Shown here one piece after another: positions 34,930 through 45,895 of a stretch of 64,000 bases of DNA. Positions within the stretch are counted from its first letter, which is position 1; each line of letters starts with the position of its first letter. Made by a program: the position numbers and the translations under genes. This DNA is from Gorsachius magnificus (lineage: Eukaryota > Chordata > Aves > Pelecaniformes > Ardeidae), in contig CM067091.1 of NCBI GenBank assembly GCA_034008185.1, forward strand, positions 7,543,799-7,607,798, written 5' to 3'. The notes beneath the pieces were generated by a model. That model did not search any database, had not been told where the DNA came from, and worked only from the letters and a program-made list of their open reading frames with translations.

Positions 34930-36110
34930 GTAATGTCCCAGCAGGCCGCAAAAGGACAAGCATCGCGCCTGCCTGTAGGGAAAGGGAGACCCCATGACTA
35001 TATATCAGTTACCTGGTTCAGACCCTATACACACAGATAATCAAACCAGTCCTTCATAAACCTCTAGAGGATAACGAGGAGATGAATCACAGCCAGAATA
35101 GATTTGTCAAGAACAATCCAATCTCCTCTCATGACAGGGTCACAGGCTTTGTGTATAAGGGAGAAGGATGGGCTCTTGTGGTGCTTTGGATGTTGTCCCA
35201 CATTGCACTCAAAAGCATGACTGGCTACTTAATGAGCCCAAAACACTTAAAAAACCCCTGTTCAGAGAGTAGCTAACAATTCTCTGGGTTGTTTGAGGTT
35301 GAGCAGGGACCCACCTTGTACCTGGTGATATTTGGTGTGTTCATTGCTGACTTTGATTATGAACTGTAGAGTATTTAAATTAGGTGTGGAGGAAGCTACA
35401 AATGCTGGCGTACGCTATTAGTTAAGGACAGTGCATTAATAATTGAAATGCTATAATACTTACATCCTATAGTAATTGAAATGCTATCTCAGGAAGGAAA
35501 TGGCTAGTTTCTGCTCTGCAAAAGAGAACCAGGGAGTGATGGTGGATTCACAGAGTCAGCATCAGCACAAGAAGATGTCCTGTTATATACAGGAGAGCTG
35601 TAGGAAGCTATGGGAGGAACCTTCTTGATTTGTTCAGCCCAGAAAGATCTCAGCTGAAGCTGAAAGTTCATGGATGGACGCAGAAAGGATGCAGACATCC
35701 TGAGGACAGCAGCAAGAAAACCCAACTGAGGGAAGGATTGGATGAGCTGGGGTTGTCTAACGTAGGGAAAACTGACCAAGAGGAACACGATAACCATCTG
35801 CAAATATATAAAAGGAAAATGATGAAAGGAAAGGAGTGAGCCATTGCCCATCACCTTTGGAGACAGGACAAGAAATAATGGGTTCGTGTCCATCAAGGAA
35901 TGTTTAGATAGGCATTATGAGAGCCTTTCTAATAGCAATAACGGCACAGCACTGGAACAGGTTGTGCGGCTGGTTGATCACAAAATCTCAGTTTCTAGAG
36001 GTTTTTAGGATCAGGTTATATAAATATCTGCTAAGGAGGGTTTCTGCAGAACAGATCTTATGTTGTAGCTGTGACTAGATTAAACGTCTTCAGTCCTGTC
36101 ACTGCAAGGC
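34930..36110 (+). mobile_element. Ancient CR1 LINE copy, plus strand
   Basis: Follows the order of an old CR1 ORF2. 'aacctctagaggataacgag' and 'tttgtcaagaacaatccaat' (about 35,060-35,120) match the segment upstream of RT motif A. 'tcatgacagggtcacaggc' follows. About 35,760-35,880 matches the 'ataaccatctgcaaatatataaaagg' region and the 'gacaggacaag' block, and about 35,950 the 'cactggaacaggttg' block. All frames are broken and several internal pieces are missing or scrambled. It belongs to an older layer than the minus-strand CR1 to its left. Boundaries approximate. Confidence 0.65.
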
Positions 36111-37059
36111 TGTGCTCATATATAAAATGTCAATATTAAAAATCTGTGTAAGATGGATGGTTTTATATATTTATGTATTTGGATTTGTAAATATACACCT
36201 GAACATTAACCTTTATATTCAACAATCACATAGAAGCTTACATTTAATGATTTTTTTTAAAGAATGATCTAATGTATTTGAAATGAGAACATCAGAATTT
36301 TCAATTTCTCTGGAAAAATCTCACTGAATCACTGATGTAAGATTTTATTAAAAAAAAATAGAAGCACCCTGCATTTTCCAATAGGAAATGGATCAGTTTG
36401 AAGTGCAGAGTCACCCTAATTCCCAGCAATTAACTCTGAACAGCCTCCAGAGAGTTTTCTGCTGTAAAGAAAGGAGTTAAAACATTAACTCACTACTCTC
36501 TCTGAGTCTTTGTATGTGACTTATTACAGTCATTAATAGATCCTTATCTTTGCAAGGATATCGATAAAATAGGGGAGTGCTAGCTCCATAGAGGGAAGCT
36601 TTCCCACATCACTGGAGGGGCTGGAAATCCATCCCCACCTTCACAAATCTTTGCCCCTGGTTTTACAAGCAAAGAAACAGAGTCCAGTGGAAAGGCAGAG
36701 ACTTGCTTAAAGGTAACAGGGTGAAACGCAGCTTGGCACCCAGGGCAAGCATGAACTCAAAATGCTCCTTCTAAACAACAGAGGATGTGGGAAGCTGCAC
36801 AGGGGCATGAACTCCAAGATGACTCTGTAGAAGGACTGGAAAGAAGGTCAGATCAGGGTTATGATTCCCCTCCCACCCTCCACCAAAGAAACAACTTCTT
36901 TTGCGTACTAGAGACTCCTTGCAAACATCATTCCATCCCTGCAGCTTTCTCAGGAACTGAAATCCATCACCGGGCTTGGCAAGCCTGGAGGGCAGAGAGG
37001 TGAAATGTCTCTACAGAGGTCACTGGGTGAATTACTGCCAAGCCCAGGGATGGAGCTCA
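36111..37059. other. Gene-free AT-rich stretch with an old SINE fragment
   Basis: Mostly AT-rich unique sequence with A and T runs (for example 36,350-36,359). Nothing gene-like was seen. One MIR-like core fragment is listed separately. Confidence 0.5.
36661..36745 (-). mobile_element. Ancient MIR-like SINE fragment, minus strand
   Basis: Plus strand reads 'tacaagcaaagaaacagag', then 'gcagagacttgcttaaagg' and 'aacagggtgaaac', in the order of the reverse MIR core ('tacagatgaggaaactgagg', 'agtgacttgcccaagg', 'tcacacagc'). Moderate match. Confidence 0.4.
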
Positions 37060-37694
37060 CGAGGCCCCCGTGTCTGTTGTACCGCTCACGTTACTGCTCC
37101 GGGCTGCTACTCGCGTAGTTTATTAACAAAAGACCAAGACTGAAGTTCAAAAGCAGAGAAGTAAAAGGTGGAGGAACGATTAGCATTTACCAGCAGATTT
37201 TCCAGCTCCTGGGATGTTTTTTCTCCTGCTCCTTTCCTCCAGCTTCCATCCTTTGAGGATCTGCCCAATATTTTAATCTCAACACTGACCCGCAGGTGAG
37301 TTTGCCTCTCCAGGAATAGAAGCAACCCAGACAGCTGATATCTCCCAGCCCTGAAAAAAAAAGGGGGGGGATATGGAGCCTAAGGGTCCCTTCTTCACTG
37401 ACCTTTTCCATGCATTTTCATCCCATCCTACCTCTGACGCCCCAATTTCTTCCATTGTCTTTTCTGCCGCACTCATGAAAGCAGCAACAAGTTCTCTGCT
37501 CGGCTGCGGCTGCCTCTGCCGATTTACATGCTCGCTGGTTTCGTCTTTCTAGGGACGCACAGAAATAGCTGCGGGTTCCCAGCAGAGGCGGGAGGTGGAT
37601 CAAGGGGGTGGATAATGCAGAGAGAGAAAATGAGGGCTTCGATCTCTCTGCGCTCCGCCGGGGCAGCACTGAGCGTGCGTAGGCAGAGGCAGCG
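37060..37694. promoter_or_regulatory. CpG-dense patch, candidate promoter or CpG island
   Basis: Seven CpG dinucleotides fall in 37,060-37,115 and seventeen more in 37,438-37,694, far denser than the CpG-poor surroundings, with a CpG-poor purine-rich gap between. By eye the second cluster has an observed/expected CpG ratio near 0.8 and GC above 55%, close to island criteria. It contains an NRF1-like 'gcgtgcgta' (about 37,674), a reverse CCAAT box and YY1-like 'gcgccattgg' (about 37,692-37,701), and a TATA-like 'cttataca' (about 37,713). No first exon with recognisable coding sequence was found on either side. It could be the start of a long non-coding RNA, a distal 5' exon, or simply an unmethylated enhancer. 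Confidence 0.4.
37354..37370 (+). repeat. A9G8 purine tract
   Basis: Nine adenines followed by eight guanines, lying in the CpG-poor gap of the CpG-dense patch. Low-complexity purine run that may be length-variable. Confidence 0.9.
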
Positions 37695-37714
37695 CCATTG
37701 GGGCTGGCAGTGCT

Positions 37715-40153
37715 TATACACCCTACATGAGGAAGATCACTACTAAATGACCATGAAGATGTGGCCCGACAAATGCCCACAACACCTTTATTTCCACATT
37801 GCAAACATCACATGTGCACAAGCAAAACTATCCTAAGAAAGCTTTGGAAAGTTTTTACTAGGGTTGTTTTCCAGCTGATTTTCATTCCTTGCGCTGGGCA
37901 CTGTAGTGGTATAAGGATGGACGGGAAGGAGAGAAAAGCAAGCAGCTTGCATCTCTTTTAGAAATGATGTGTTCGTGCTGCAGGGGGGCCTGTCAGGTCA
38001 GGTGATTGAACTTGGCCTTCCACTTATGGCAGCAGGAGCCTGGTTGCCTCCATGCCTGCAGGAGGCTCCCTGCACCGCTGGTCACTGCTGGGGAGCGGAA
38101 TGCTTCTAAGCCATGACCCACCAAGCACTGGCCAAATATCAGTATATACAAGGTGGGAAACTGAGGCACAGAGGGAAATCCCCAATGCTTAGACAACCCC
38201 AAGTGTCCAGACCGCAATTCCTAGATATTCAGGAAATCGCTGTCTTTCAAAGTCCTGACAAGCTGGAAGAAGGAAAAAGTGGTGGAGAGCCACAGAAATG
38301 GAAGTTGAGATCTCCTCCTTCCTTCCACAGGCAGCTGCTTCGTATTCCTACCTATGTCAGGCTTCCCAACCCGTTTTCTAATGTTCCTGTGATAAAAAAA
38401 TCATTGAAGACTTGAGAGCAGCATGGTAACTGCAGAGCTGGCCAGCACCACTGCACCGTTTCTGCCCCGTCCACCTAAATCCACCTGCAGCCCCTCACAA
38501 ATACTCTTTAGTTATTCTGAGTTTGTGCAGCTTTGGGGGAATTCCTTCTCACTAATGAATATGGCTTTTAGCGAGATTACTATTATCACTTTCCAGAAAC
38601 GTTTTACTCACTTAAAACATCTCATCCCTTACACAGGGGTTTCCTTGCAAGGGAGCCTGCAGCCTGTATTTCTGATGAGTCCTGCACAGAGCAGCCCAGA
38701 TAAGGTGTAGACTAACAGCCACCCTGTGATCCGCTGCTTGATACCTCAGTCATACGGACCCAGGCTGACTGCAGTACTTGGTATCTGGACCTACTGATGT
38801 CTGCTCTATCTCAGCCCAGATAAGGATCTTCACGCTGTCCTTCCTGTGGCTTTGACAAATAATCCAAAGCTCAGCCCCTGATTGTTCCAGCAATGAAAGG
38901 ATGTAGACAATACAGCTCGACTGCTCCAAAACTTTGCAGAATACTTCCCTACCTTCCTTTTTTCAGCTCCGTCTCTAAGGTTGCAGCCTTCATGAGAAAG
39001 GCGAGTTGCCCTGGCAACATCTCAACACTCTGCCTGGACATAAATTACCTGTCAGTCTCTGAGAAAATGATGAAATGGATGAATCTGCAGGGTTTCTCCT
39101 TCTAAACAAGGTGGTTTTTTTCCTCTTTCCCCAGATAACTTAACCAGTGCTGCTTAAACTCTCTAGTAAATAAGAGAAAATTTAAAAAGAGGTAGAATAG
39201 CCCATTTCTGAAAATTCACTGAACATCTGCTCTGCCTGTAACCAGTGGAGCCCCAGGGGAAGATCCTGCTGCTGGAAAGCTCCCACTCATAGAAGCTCTT
39301 GGACCATAAAGGTTGAAGTTGGGGGTAGGGGAAGGGAGACAGCCTGGCCCAAGGGGAAGGCAAAGAGAGCTGGGGTAGATGGCTTCTGCTCTAGGAGGTG
39401 CTGCATGTCCTTTGCTCACCGTCTCCTACCACTAAAATCAGGGTTCCTCTCTGAGCCCTGCCAGGGATGATCAGGGTGAGGGAACTTGGATTTTTCTGAA
39501 CCTTAAGCCCTGGCTTAAATCCTGCAACCGGATCACCACAGGCTCCACAGCTGCTCCTGGATTTCTGCCAGCACCAGCAGAAGCGAAGGGAGGTGCAGCT
39601 TCTCCCCACCTAGTGCAGCACAACCCCCTCGAGCCAGCATGCAGGAAGCCATGGGGACGTGCAATGCCTTTGAGGGATGCCCATTTCTCTCTATACTTCC
39701 CCAAAAGGAGAGGTATATGTGCACCATGGAGAATTTACACCACGTGGTGAGAAAGGCCAGGCAGGCGCAGACTCAGCGAGCTCAGCAGGAAGCCTCCTCT
39801 CATGCACCAGGAGGGCTCTTCTCTCCGCACCAGGCAGCACTGCAGTCCTCAGTTGGTAAATTCAGGAAAATTTATGTAACCATAATTGGAGCATGTTTGT
39901 GTGTCTTTGTGAGATCTCCCAGGCACCATGGGTTGGATCAGTCAGGCTGGGAAACTCCAGCCACAGCATCTGTTGGACCCCAGATCCTCTGAAAAAAACA
40001 TTTTAAAAGTATAAATTCCCTCTTGTTTCTTAACAGCCTTGTCCAGTGTTTTGTTTTTGCAGAAGATCCTGAGGCCCAGTCTCTGGACGGAGCAGGGAGA
40101 CGATGTGTTCCCTTGGACACACGGGGCAGGGCGATGCCTGGAGGACACCAGGG
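37715..40153. other. Gene-free stretch next to the CpG-dense patch
   Basis: Open frames up to about 117 codons are present on both strands, none recognised. If the CpG-dense patch is a promoter, its transcript could extend in either direction, but no exon can be supported from sequence alone. Confidence 0.45.
38147..38190 (-). mobile_element. Ancient MIR-like SINE fragment, minus strand
   Basis: 'gtgggaaactgaggcacag' on the plus strand matches the reverse MIR/CORE-SINE core. Only about 45 bp is clear. Confidence 0.45.
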
Positions 40154-40456
40154 GACAGACTTTTTACAAGGGCCTGTAGCAATAGGACAAGGGGTAATGG
40201 TTTTAAACTAAAAGAGGGGAGATTCAGCCTAGATACAAGGAAGAGATTTGGTGAAACAGTGGTGAAACACTGGCACAGGTTGCCCAGAGAGGTGGTAGAT
40301 GCCCCATCCATGGAAACATCCAGGGTCAGGTTGGCTGGGGCTCTGAGCAGCCTGATCTAGGGGAGGATGTCCCTGCTCATGGCATGGGGGTTGGACTAGA
40401 TGGCCTTTAAAGATTCCTTCCAACCCAAAGTATTCTTTGATTCTATGATTCTGTGA
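40154..40456 (+). mobile_element. CR1 LINE 3' end, plus strand, 5'-truncated
   Basis: Begins with 'gacagactttttacaaggg' and continues through the ORF2 C-terminus, where the frame from 40,103 reads 'RGNGFKLKEGRFSLDTRKRF' and then 'RLPREVV'. The 3' UTR block 'ttggactagatggccttta' and a degenerate 'attctatg' tail follow. It is a different, more diverged subfamily from the CR1 at 10,553 and 33,151, and similar to the minus-strand copy at 56,515. Too short to encode a functional protein. Confidence 0.9.
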
Positions 40457-43400
40457 CTACTATCAGCTCTGGCCATTTATACCCCGTTACGCAGCCCTAC
40501 CTGAGCTGCTCCACCCGGGGCACAGAGCTGTTGCCTTCCCCCTGTGAGGAAACTCAGAAACACAGCCAGACAAAACCTAGGACATCCTAATGCAGGCCAG
40601 GATTAAAAGATCCCAGAAGAATGATGTGCCCAAGAGACATTAACATTCAAGGGGAGTGAAAAATCACAGCCTAAATCTGCAGTGAATGTTCCCGCTGCTG
40701 TTGGAGTTTGGATGTCAGGAGCATTTCCACGGTGTCTGGTATCATGCAGGGAGATTTCAGTCCTGAACACAACTACTTTCATGGCGTTTAAATTTAAAAG
40801 TGTCTTGCTTTTCTTCTTCTTTTCATTTTTCTTTCTTGGTTGGGTTTGGTTTTTTTTTTTGGCCTCTTGCATTTAGTAAGAAGAAAGAAAGAAGGGAGAA
40901 CATCAGCACAGATCCTGTCACTGCCAAGCCTGATGCTGGTGAGGCCGACAGCATTAGAGTCATGATCTTATTATTAATTTCAAAGTGAATTTAATAGGTG
41001 ACTTAATACTCAATGAGGAAGAAGAAAAATGTCAAGAAGAAAAACACAGTCCATAAATATATGGATATTGAACCTTGCACTTCAGGGCTTTCTGCAACCC
41101 AGCTCCTAGGCTTTTCTTCAGTGACAAGAAACAAATGTGTTTTCCTCATCAGAGCCAATTAATTCCTAATGAGTTCAGTGCAAAAAGTGGTTTTGCACAC
41201 GAGTCACCAGGTCAAGGTAGGGTTTGCCTGGCCAGCATCTTCACAGAAAAACTATCTCCTCCCTCGATTAGGAGCTTATCCTGCGGCGTACTAGCTGATT
41301 CAAGTCACGTCACCACCTTTCTTCTGGGAGAACAAGCCTGTAGCAATGGGGATGACACTTAATGAGGAGGACAGGAGACAACGTTCCCCATCTGCCCGCT
41401 GTAATGGATGCAGTGTGGTGTTTTATGTCCCTTTCGGAAGCGGTTGATGCCAGCCCCGTCACAGCCCAGCCGCTGGCCAGTGGGGGCAGCTGCTTTGATG
41501 CCATCTGGACGTTTCTAAGGAATAAGAAATGGTTACATGAAAAAAGAAGCAGAAGTGATGCTGTTACCCAAATGCGAACACAATGGACAGGCAGGAGCGA
41601 CGAAGTGGACTAGAGGGAAGTTTTCCATCAAAGCTGGGGGTTTTTTAATGAAAAACTTTTTTATTTTTCAAATAAAAGCTTTGGGAATGCATGTTCTTTT
41701 AATTACCATATCTGAGAGCATGCATGAAAATAAACCAAAACATTCCCCACCCGTGCATCCCTGTGCTCACTCCTCTCCCACCTCCCTTCCTTCTGCTAAT
41801 GGAAGGGGTGACAAGGCAGAGGGAAGGGGCCAAAATCTGAAGGAAATGTGGTCACCTTTCAGCAGCTGATGGTCTTTTTACAGCCAGTTTTATCCTTCCT
41901 TAAGAAAAGTGAAAGCAACTACAGCTTTTTGGTGGAAGAGGTTTATTGCAGACTCTCCTGTAAAAGTCAACTTGTACATGTAGGCCAACTCCTACTATAG
42001 GACATTAAATAATTTTTTTCCTTATTCCATATTCCCATAAGTGCTGTTAAATCTCTTTAACAGGAAAAGAAACTGAAGCAGGAAAAGGCAAGGCAAGATA
42101 CAAGGTCACGCAGTGTAACCTGGACAGGAGGAGAGCCAAGCAGAGATTCACCTGCCCTGCAGACAGGTGAAAAGTTCATTATTCAGCTGTTGGTTTTAAC
42201 TGGGTGTAATGGGTAGGACCTTCTCTCCACTGTGCTTCTTCCAGCCATCCCTCCAGAAGGACGGGACATGGGGACATGTCCCTGCTCTGTCCTTTCACAC
42301 AAGTTGTCTCCATCGCCCTATGGGGGAGAGGCAGAGCCCTGCTCCCGGCCGGGCAGGGGTCTCGGGTGCAGGAGTGAGGTGGGCAGCCCTCGGGGCAGCC
42401 CTCTTCGATGGAGGCAGCAAAAATCACTCAGCAGTCCTGTCGGGGCCCTGTGGTGGGAGGAAATGCTTATCGGCCGTGACAGCCTCTGTCTGATAGCATA
42501 AGGAGTGGCAGGGTGATGGATACGGCCTTTTCTTTCTCTAGTTCCAAGGAGCATTTTGCTTTTTATTTGGTGTTAGGGCAGCCAGATCACATCTGCTACA
42601 GTCTTCAGACCCTGTTACGGTGGCCAGCAGTGATCCCCTCAGTAAGAGCAAGGGAAGTGATCCCAGATGATGTTTCAAGGAGCTGATGGGGTGCAATCAC
42701 CATGCCAGGCATCCTCTGGGCTGCTGTAGCAAGAGGCATCAACACAGCCTTCAGTCAAGAGATAAAGGTACAAGGCTACATGAAAAAGCCCAGAAGTCCT
42801 TGGGGAACCACCAAAGTCTCTGAAGTTATGCATGCTCCAAACTGCCATCATGCAATTAGTCACCCAGACCCAAAGCCCCAAACAACGCAGAAACATGTCA
42901 ATGCTCCCATGGCACATGTCAGCACTGGCCGATCCCTAGATGTCACCTCTTGGTAGGAGGGGCCATCTGAGGCTTTTGGGAGCCTGCACAAGAATAATTG
43001 CTTGCATTTAGCAGCCAGACAGGGTATTTATAGCAAACCATTAAAACAAATCCAATCTTCTTACGTCCTCTCTTGTACACTGTTCATTACATTTCATTTG
43101 CTCTTGAAAGCAGCCTGCGCCTGAGCCCGAGGACATCACACTGCAGGGACCAGATCGCGTTCATGTTGTTTTTATCTACGTCTGGTAACTAGGTTAAAAT
43201 CTAAAGTAGGACTAATCAGGCTAAAAATAACGCTGCTCCCACCACAGGATCAGGCCATCATTACCGTTCACGTCACCACTAATGTTAGCGTGCTCCTGAC
43301 ACCTGACAAATAGCATAGCTTTTAAAGGTAATTTAATGAAATTGTTAACTTTCCCCAAGCTCTGCCTTCTCAATGCATTCATTTGTATTTACACGTCGTA

Positions 43401-45312
43401 TCAGGCACTGTGCTCTGTAGCATTTCATCCCAGCGCTAAACATCATCATGATTTTGGGATTATGAAAGCTATTAGAAAAGAGATTTAGTTGAAAAATTCA
43501 GCGCTACATCTCAAGTTTCTCTATGTGTAGGGGTGACGAGTGGGGAGAGGTTATCTGGGATGGGTGACATTTATTCAGATCTGGACACTTTGATGGGGAG
43601 CAGGGATGGTTTGGTGACTGAGTAGTTCCTGTCTAACCCAAAAAGAAATTTCTCTCTGCTCCCATGCAATGACGACCCCCTTCAGTCACCACAGCTGAGG
43701 GCTGAGAACAGGAAAATCTCATTAATCCTGCACCACTGGAAGCCCCACTCAGTTCATGCCTTTACTGGATGGCTCCTGGCTGAATTTTTTGTGTTCCCAG
43801 CTTGTTCCCTACCCCTCACCTCTGGCCATACCGGACTCAGGGTACTGGGGTAGGTGCATCTTTGATCCATCTCAGCAAAGCCTCTCATCTCCTTACAAAA
43901 CATCACCCCAAATTTCTCAATAGTCTTTACCCATTTCAGTTCACTGACTTCCCCAGACTGAGAGGCAGAGGGATATCCTGCACGGACAGAAACACCAGCA
44001 CGGATGGGTATGTGGGCTGGCTGACCCAGGACTACTGTTCATGCCATCAAATGCCCAAGCATTTGGCACTTCTCAGGAGACATCAACCAGCAAAGGCAGA
44101 GGAAAAGACATCAGTACCCTCAGTGCTATGGATTTAGCAGGATATGGCAAATCCTGAGGCAGAGGTGCTGGTTTTGCTCTGTGTTTGTACACCACCGTGC
44201 ACAGGTAAGTCCCCTCCGTGACTGCCAGACTGCAAATTGTCGCAGTCCCCTAAACCCCACATTTTCTCCTTGTCTTTTAGCACACTCCAGACATAGCCCT
44301 CCTCAGCTAATGAGAGCAGACCTGCATACTTAGATTTCAAGCTGTTACGTACTTAGGAGCCTCTTGTGTCCTTGGATATAAACAGTTTTAGGAACAGAGC
44401 CAAATCACACCCCAGGCCACAATTTATTGTGTTTTTTTAAGAAAACAGGAACGTAATTGATCTCTGCACAAACTCTCCAGAAAAATCAGCTTCATGCAAG
44501 CCTTATCTCAGTCCTGCTTACAGCATCTCAACATAATGAGGGCTATTTATGTCCCTGCCTCCTCTAAAATAAAACACATTCTTTAAGCCATTTGCAGCCA
44601 AGATCATCTCTGTTTCTTCAGCAAATGTATAAATAATGATAATGCAGCTAGAAACATGCTTTATAACTAGGTCTTTGGCAGCAAGGGGAGTTGCATCAGT
44701 CTGAGCAGATGTTCAACCTCCATGGACAGGCACATGCTGCCTCTTCATTATAGTCCAAAACCCTTTTGCAAACGGAGAGGAGATATTTGTATTCCTGCCC
44801 TGGCTCAGCCTCTTGGGAGGCATTGGTCCCCCAGAAACACAAATGGATCTTATTCATTTCTCTTTATCTCCCACTACAGATCACCCCACCTGACGTCGGA
44901 GGTGCCAAACACTTCCAGTCCCCTTTCAAAGAAGCATGCGCCCATCCTCTGCCCCGCACCACCGTCTGCAGCTCAGCACTGGGCATGATTGCTCACTTGC
45001 CAAGTGCAGGAAGTGGAAGGCTTGCTTTTCATTGTGGGGACGGGCTCCAGCAAGCAAAAGGTAGAAAAGGAGAATTACCAAAACTTGCATCCAGTTGCAT
45101 TTCACAGAGCCCAGCCAATTCCCTTCTCCCAGCAGATCCGTAGTAGCCCACCCTGTACAACAGCAGAGGAGAGATGTTAAATGCCCAAGGTAGGCATGGG
45201 GGTGCTCTAGCTCCTTGTTTCAGTATTCAGCCTAGCCAGGGACTCTCAAGGGGCTTAAATTAAAATGCAGCATGTAAAGAATTTCAAGTTTTCCCTTCTG
45301 ATGACATCATAC
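40457..45312. other. Gene-free stretch with a candidate conserved block
   Basis: A T-rich low-complexity tract lies at about 40,789-40,862. Block 43,185-43,500 is AT-rich with many TAAT cores and reads like a conserved non-coding element. A second CpG-enriched patch, weaker than that at 37 kb, covers about 42,262-42,478. No gene recognised. Confidence 0.5.
42058..42150 (-). mobile_element. Ancient MIR-like SINE fragment, minus strand
   Basis: Plus strand reads 'aggaaaagaaactgaagca', 'acaaggtcacgcagtgtaac' and 'gagagccaagcagagattca', in the order of the reverse MIR core ('gaggaaactgaggc', 'caaggtcacacagc', 'agagccaggattc'). Confidence 0.5.
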
Positions 45313-45890
45313 TGTCCTGCTTTCGGCTGGGACAGAGTTGATTTTCTTCCTAGTAGCTGGTATGGTGCTGTGTTTTGGATTTAGTGCTAGAAGAATGCTG
45401 ATAACACACTGATGGTTTAGTTGTTGCTAAGTAGTGCTTGGACTGGTCAAGGACTTCCCAGCTCTCAGCACTGCCAGGGGCACAAGGAGCTGGGAGGGGG
45501 CACAGCCAGGACAGCTGACCCAAACTGACCCAGGGGTATCCCACACGTCACGTATGACGTCATGCTCAACACGTAAAGCTGGGGGAAGGAGGAGGAAGGG
45601 GGAGACGTTGGGAGCAATGGCGTTTGTTTTCCCAAGTCACTGTTACGCAGGATGGAGCCCAGCTGTCCTGGGGATGGCTGAGCACCCGCCTGCCCATGGG
45701 GAGTGGGGAATGAATTCCTTGCTTTGCTTTGCTTGCGTGCATGCCTTTTGCTTTCCCTGTTAACCTGTCTTTATCTCACCCCAGGAGTTTTCTCACTTTT
45801 ACTCTTCTGATTCTCTCCCCCGTCCCATCAGGGGGGAGTGAGTGAGTGGCTGCATGGTGCTGAGTTGCCAGCTGGGGTTAAACCACGACA
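45313..45890 (-). mobile_element. Solo LTR of an endogenous retrovirus (copy 2), minus strand
   Basis: On the minus strand it begins TGTCGTGGTTTAACCCC at 45,890 and ends GGACA at 45,313. Flanking 5-bp sequences are catac (45,308-45,312) and tatac (45,891-45,895), a target-site duplication with one change. No internal retroviral genes are nearby, so it is a solo LTR. It carries a perfect palindromic cAMP-response-element octamer, TGACGTCA (45,555-45,562), adjoining further ACGT cores, where the LTR would hold its U3 enhancer. It also carries short CTTTG-type repeats near 45,717-45,735. A 165-bp block (45,357-45,521) is identical to copy 3. Confidence 0.9.
45555..45562. promoter_or_regulatory. 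Perfect CRE octamer within LTR copy 2
   Basis: TGACGTCA is the consensus full-length binding site for CREB/ATF bZIP factors. It lies about 240 bp from the GGACA end of the LTR. The equivalent position in LTR copy 3 reads TGACATCA (49,258-49,265), a single CpG-to-CpA change. Whether it is active is unknown. Confidence 0.6.
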
Positions 45891-45895
45891 TATAC

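Noticed and set aside
42272..42281. Decamer GGACATGTCC matching a p53 half-site
   Set aside because: A single half-site without a proper second half nearby is expected by chance in 64 kb.
45350..45544. Minus-strand open frame similar to one at 49,267-49,479 (plus), looking like a conserved small protein
   Set aside because: Both are translations of the same LTR segment in two copies. The similarity is due to shared repeat descent and the identical 165-bp block, not to protein conservation.
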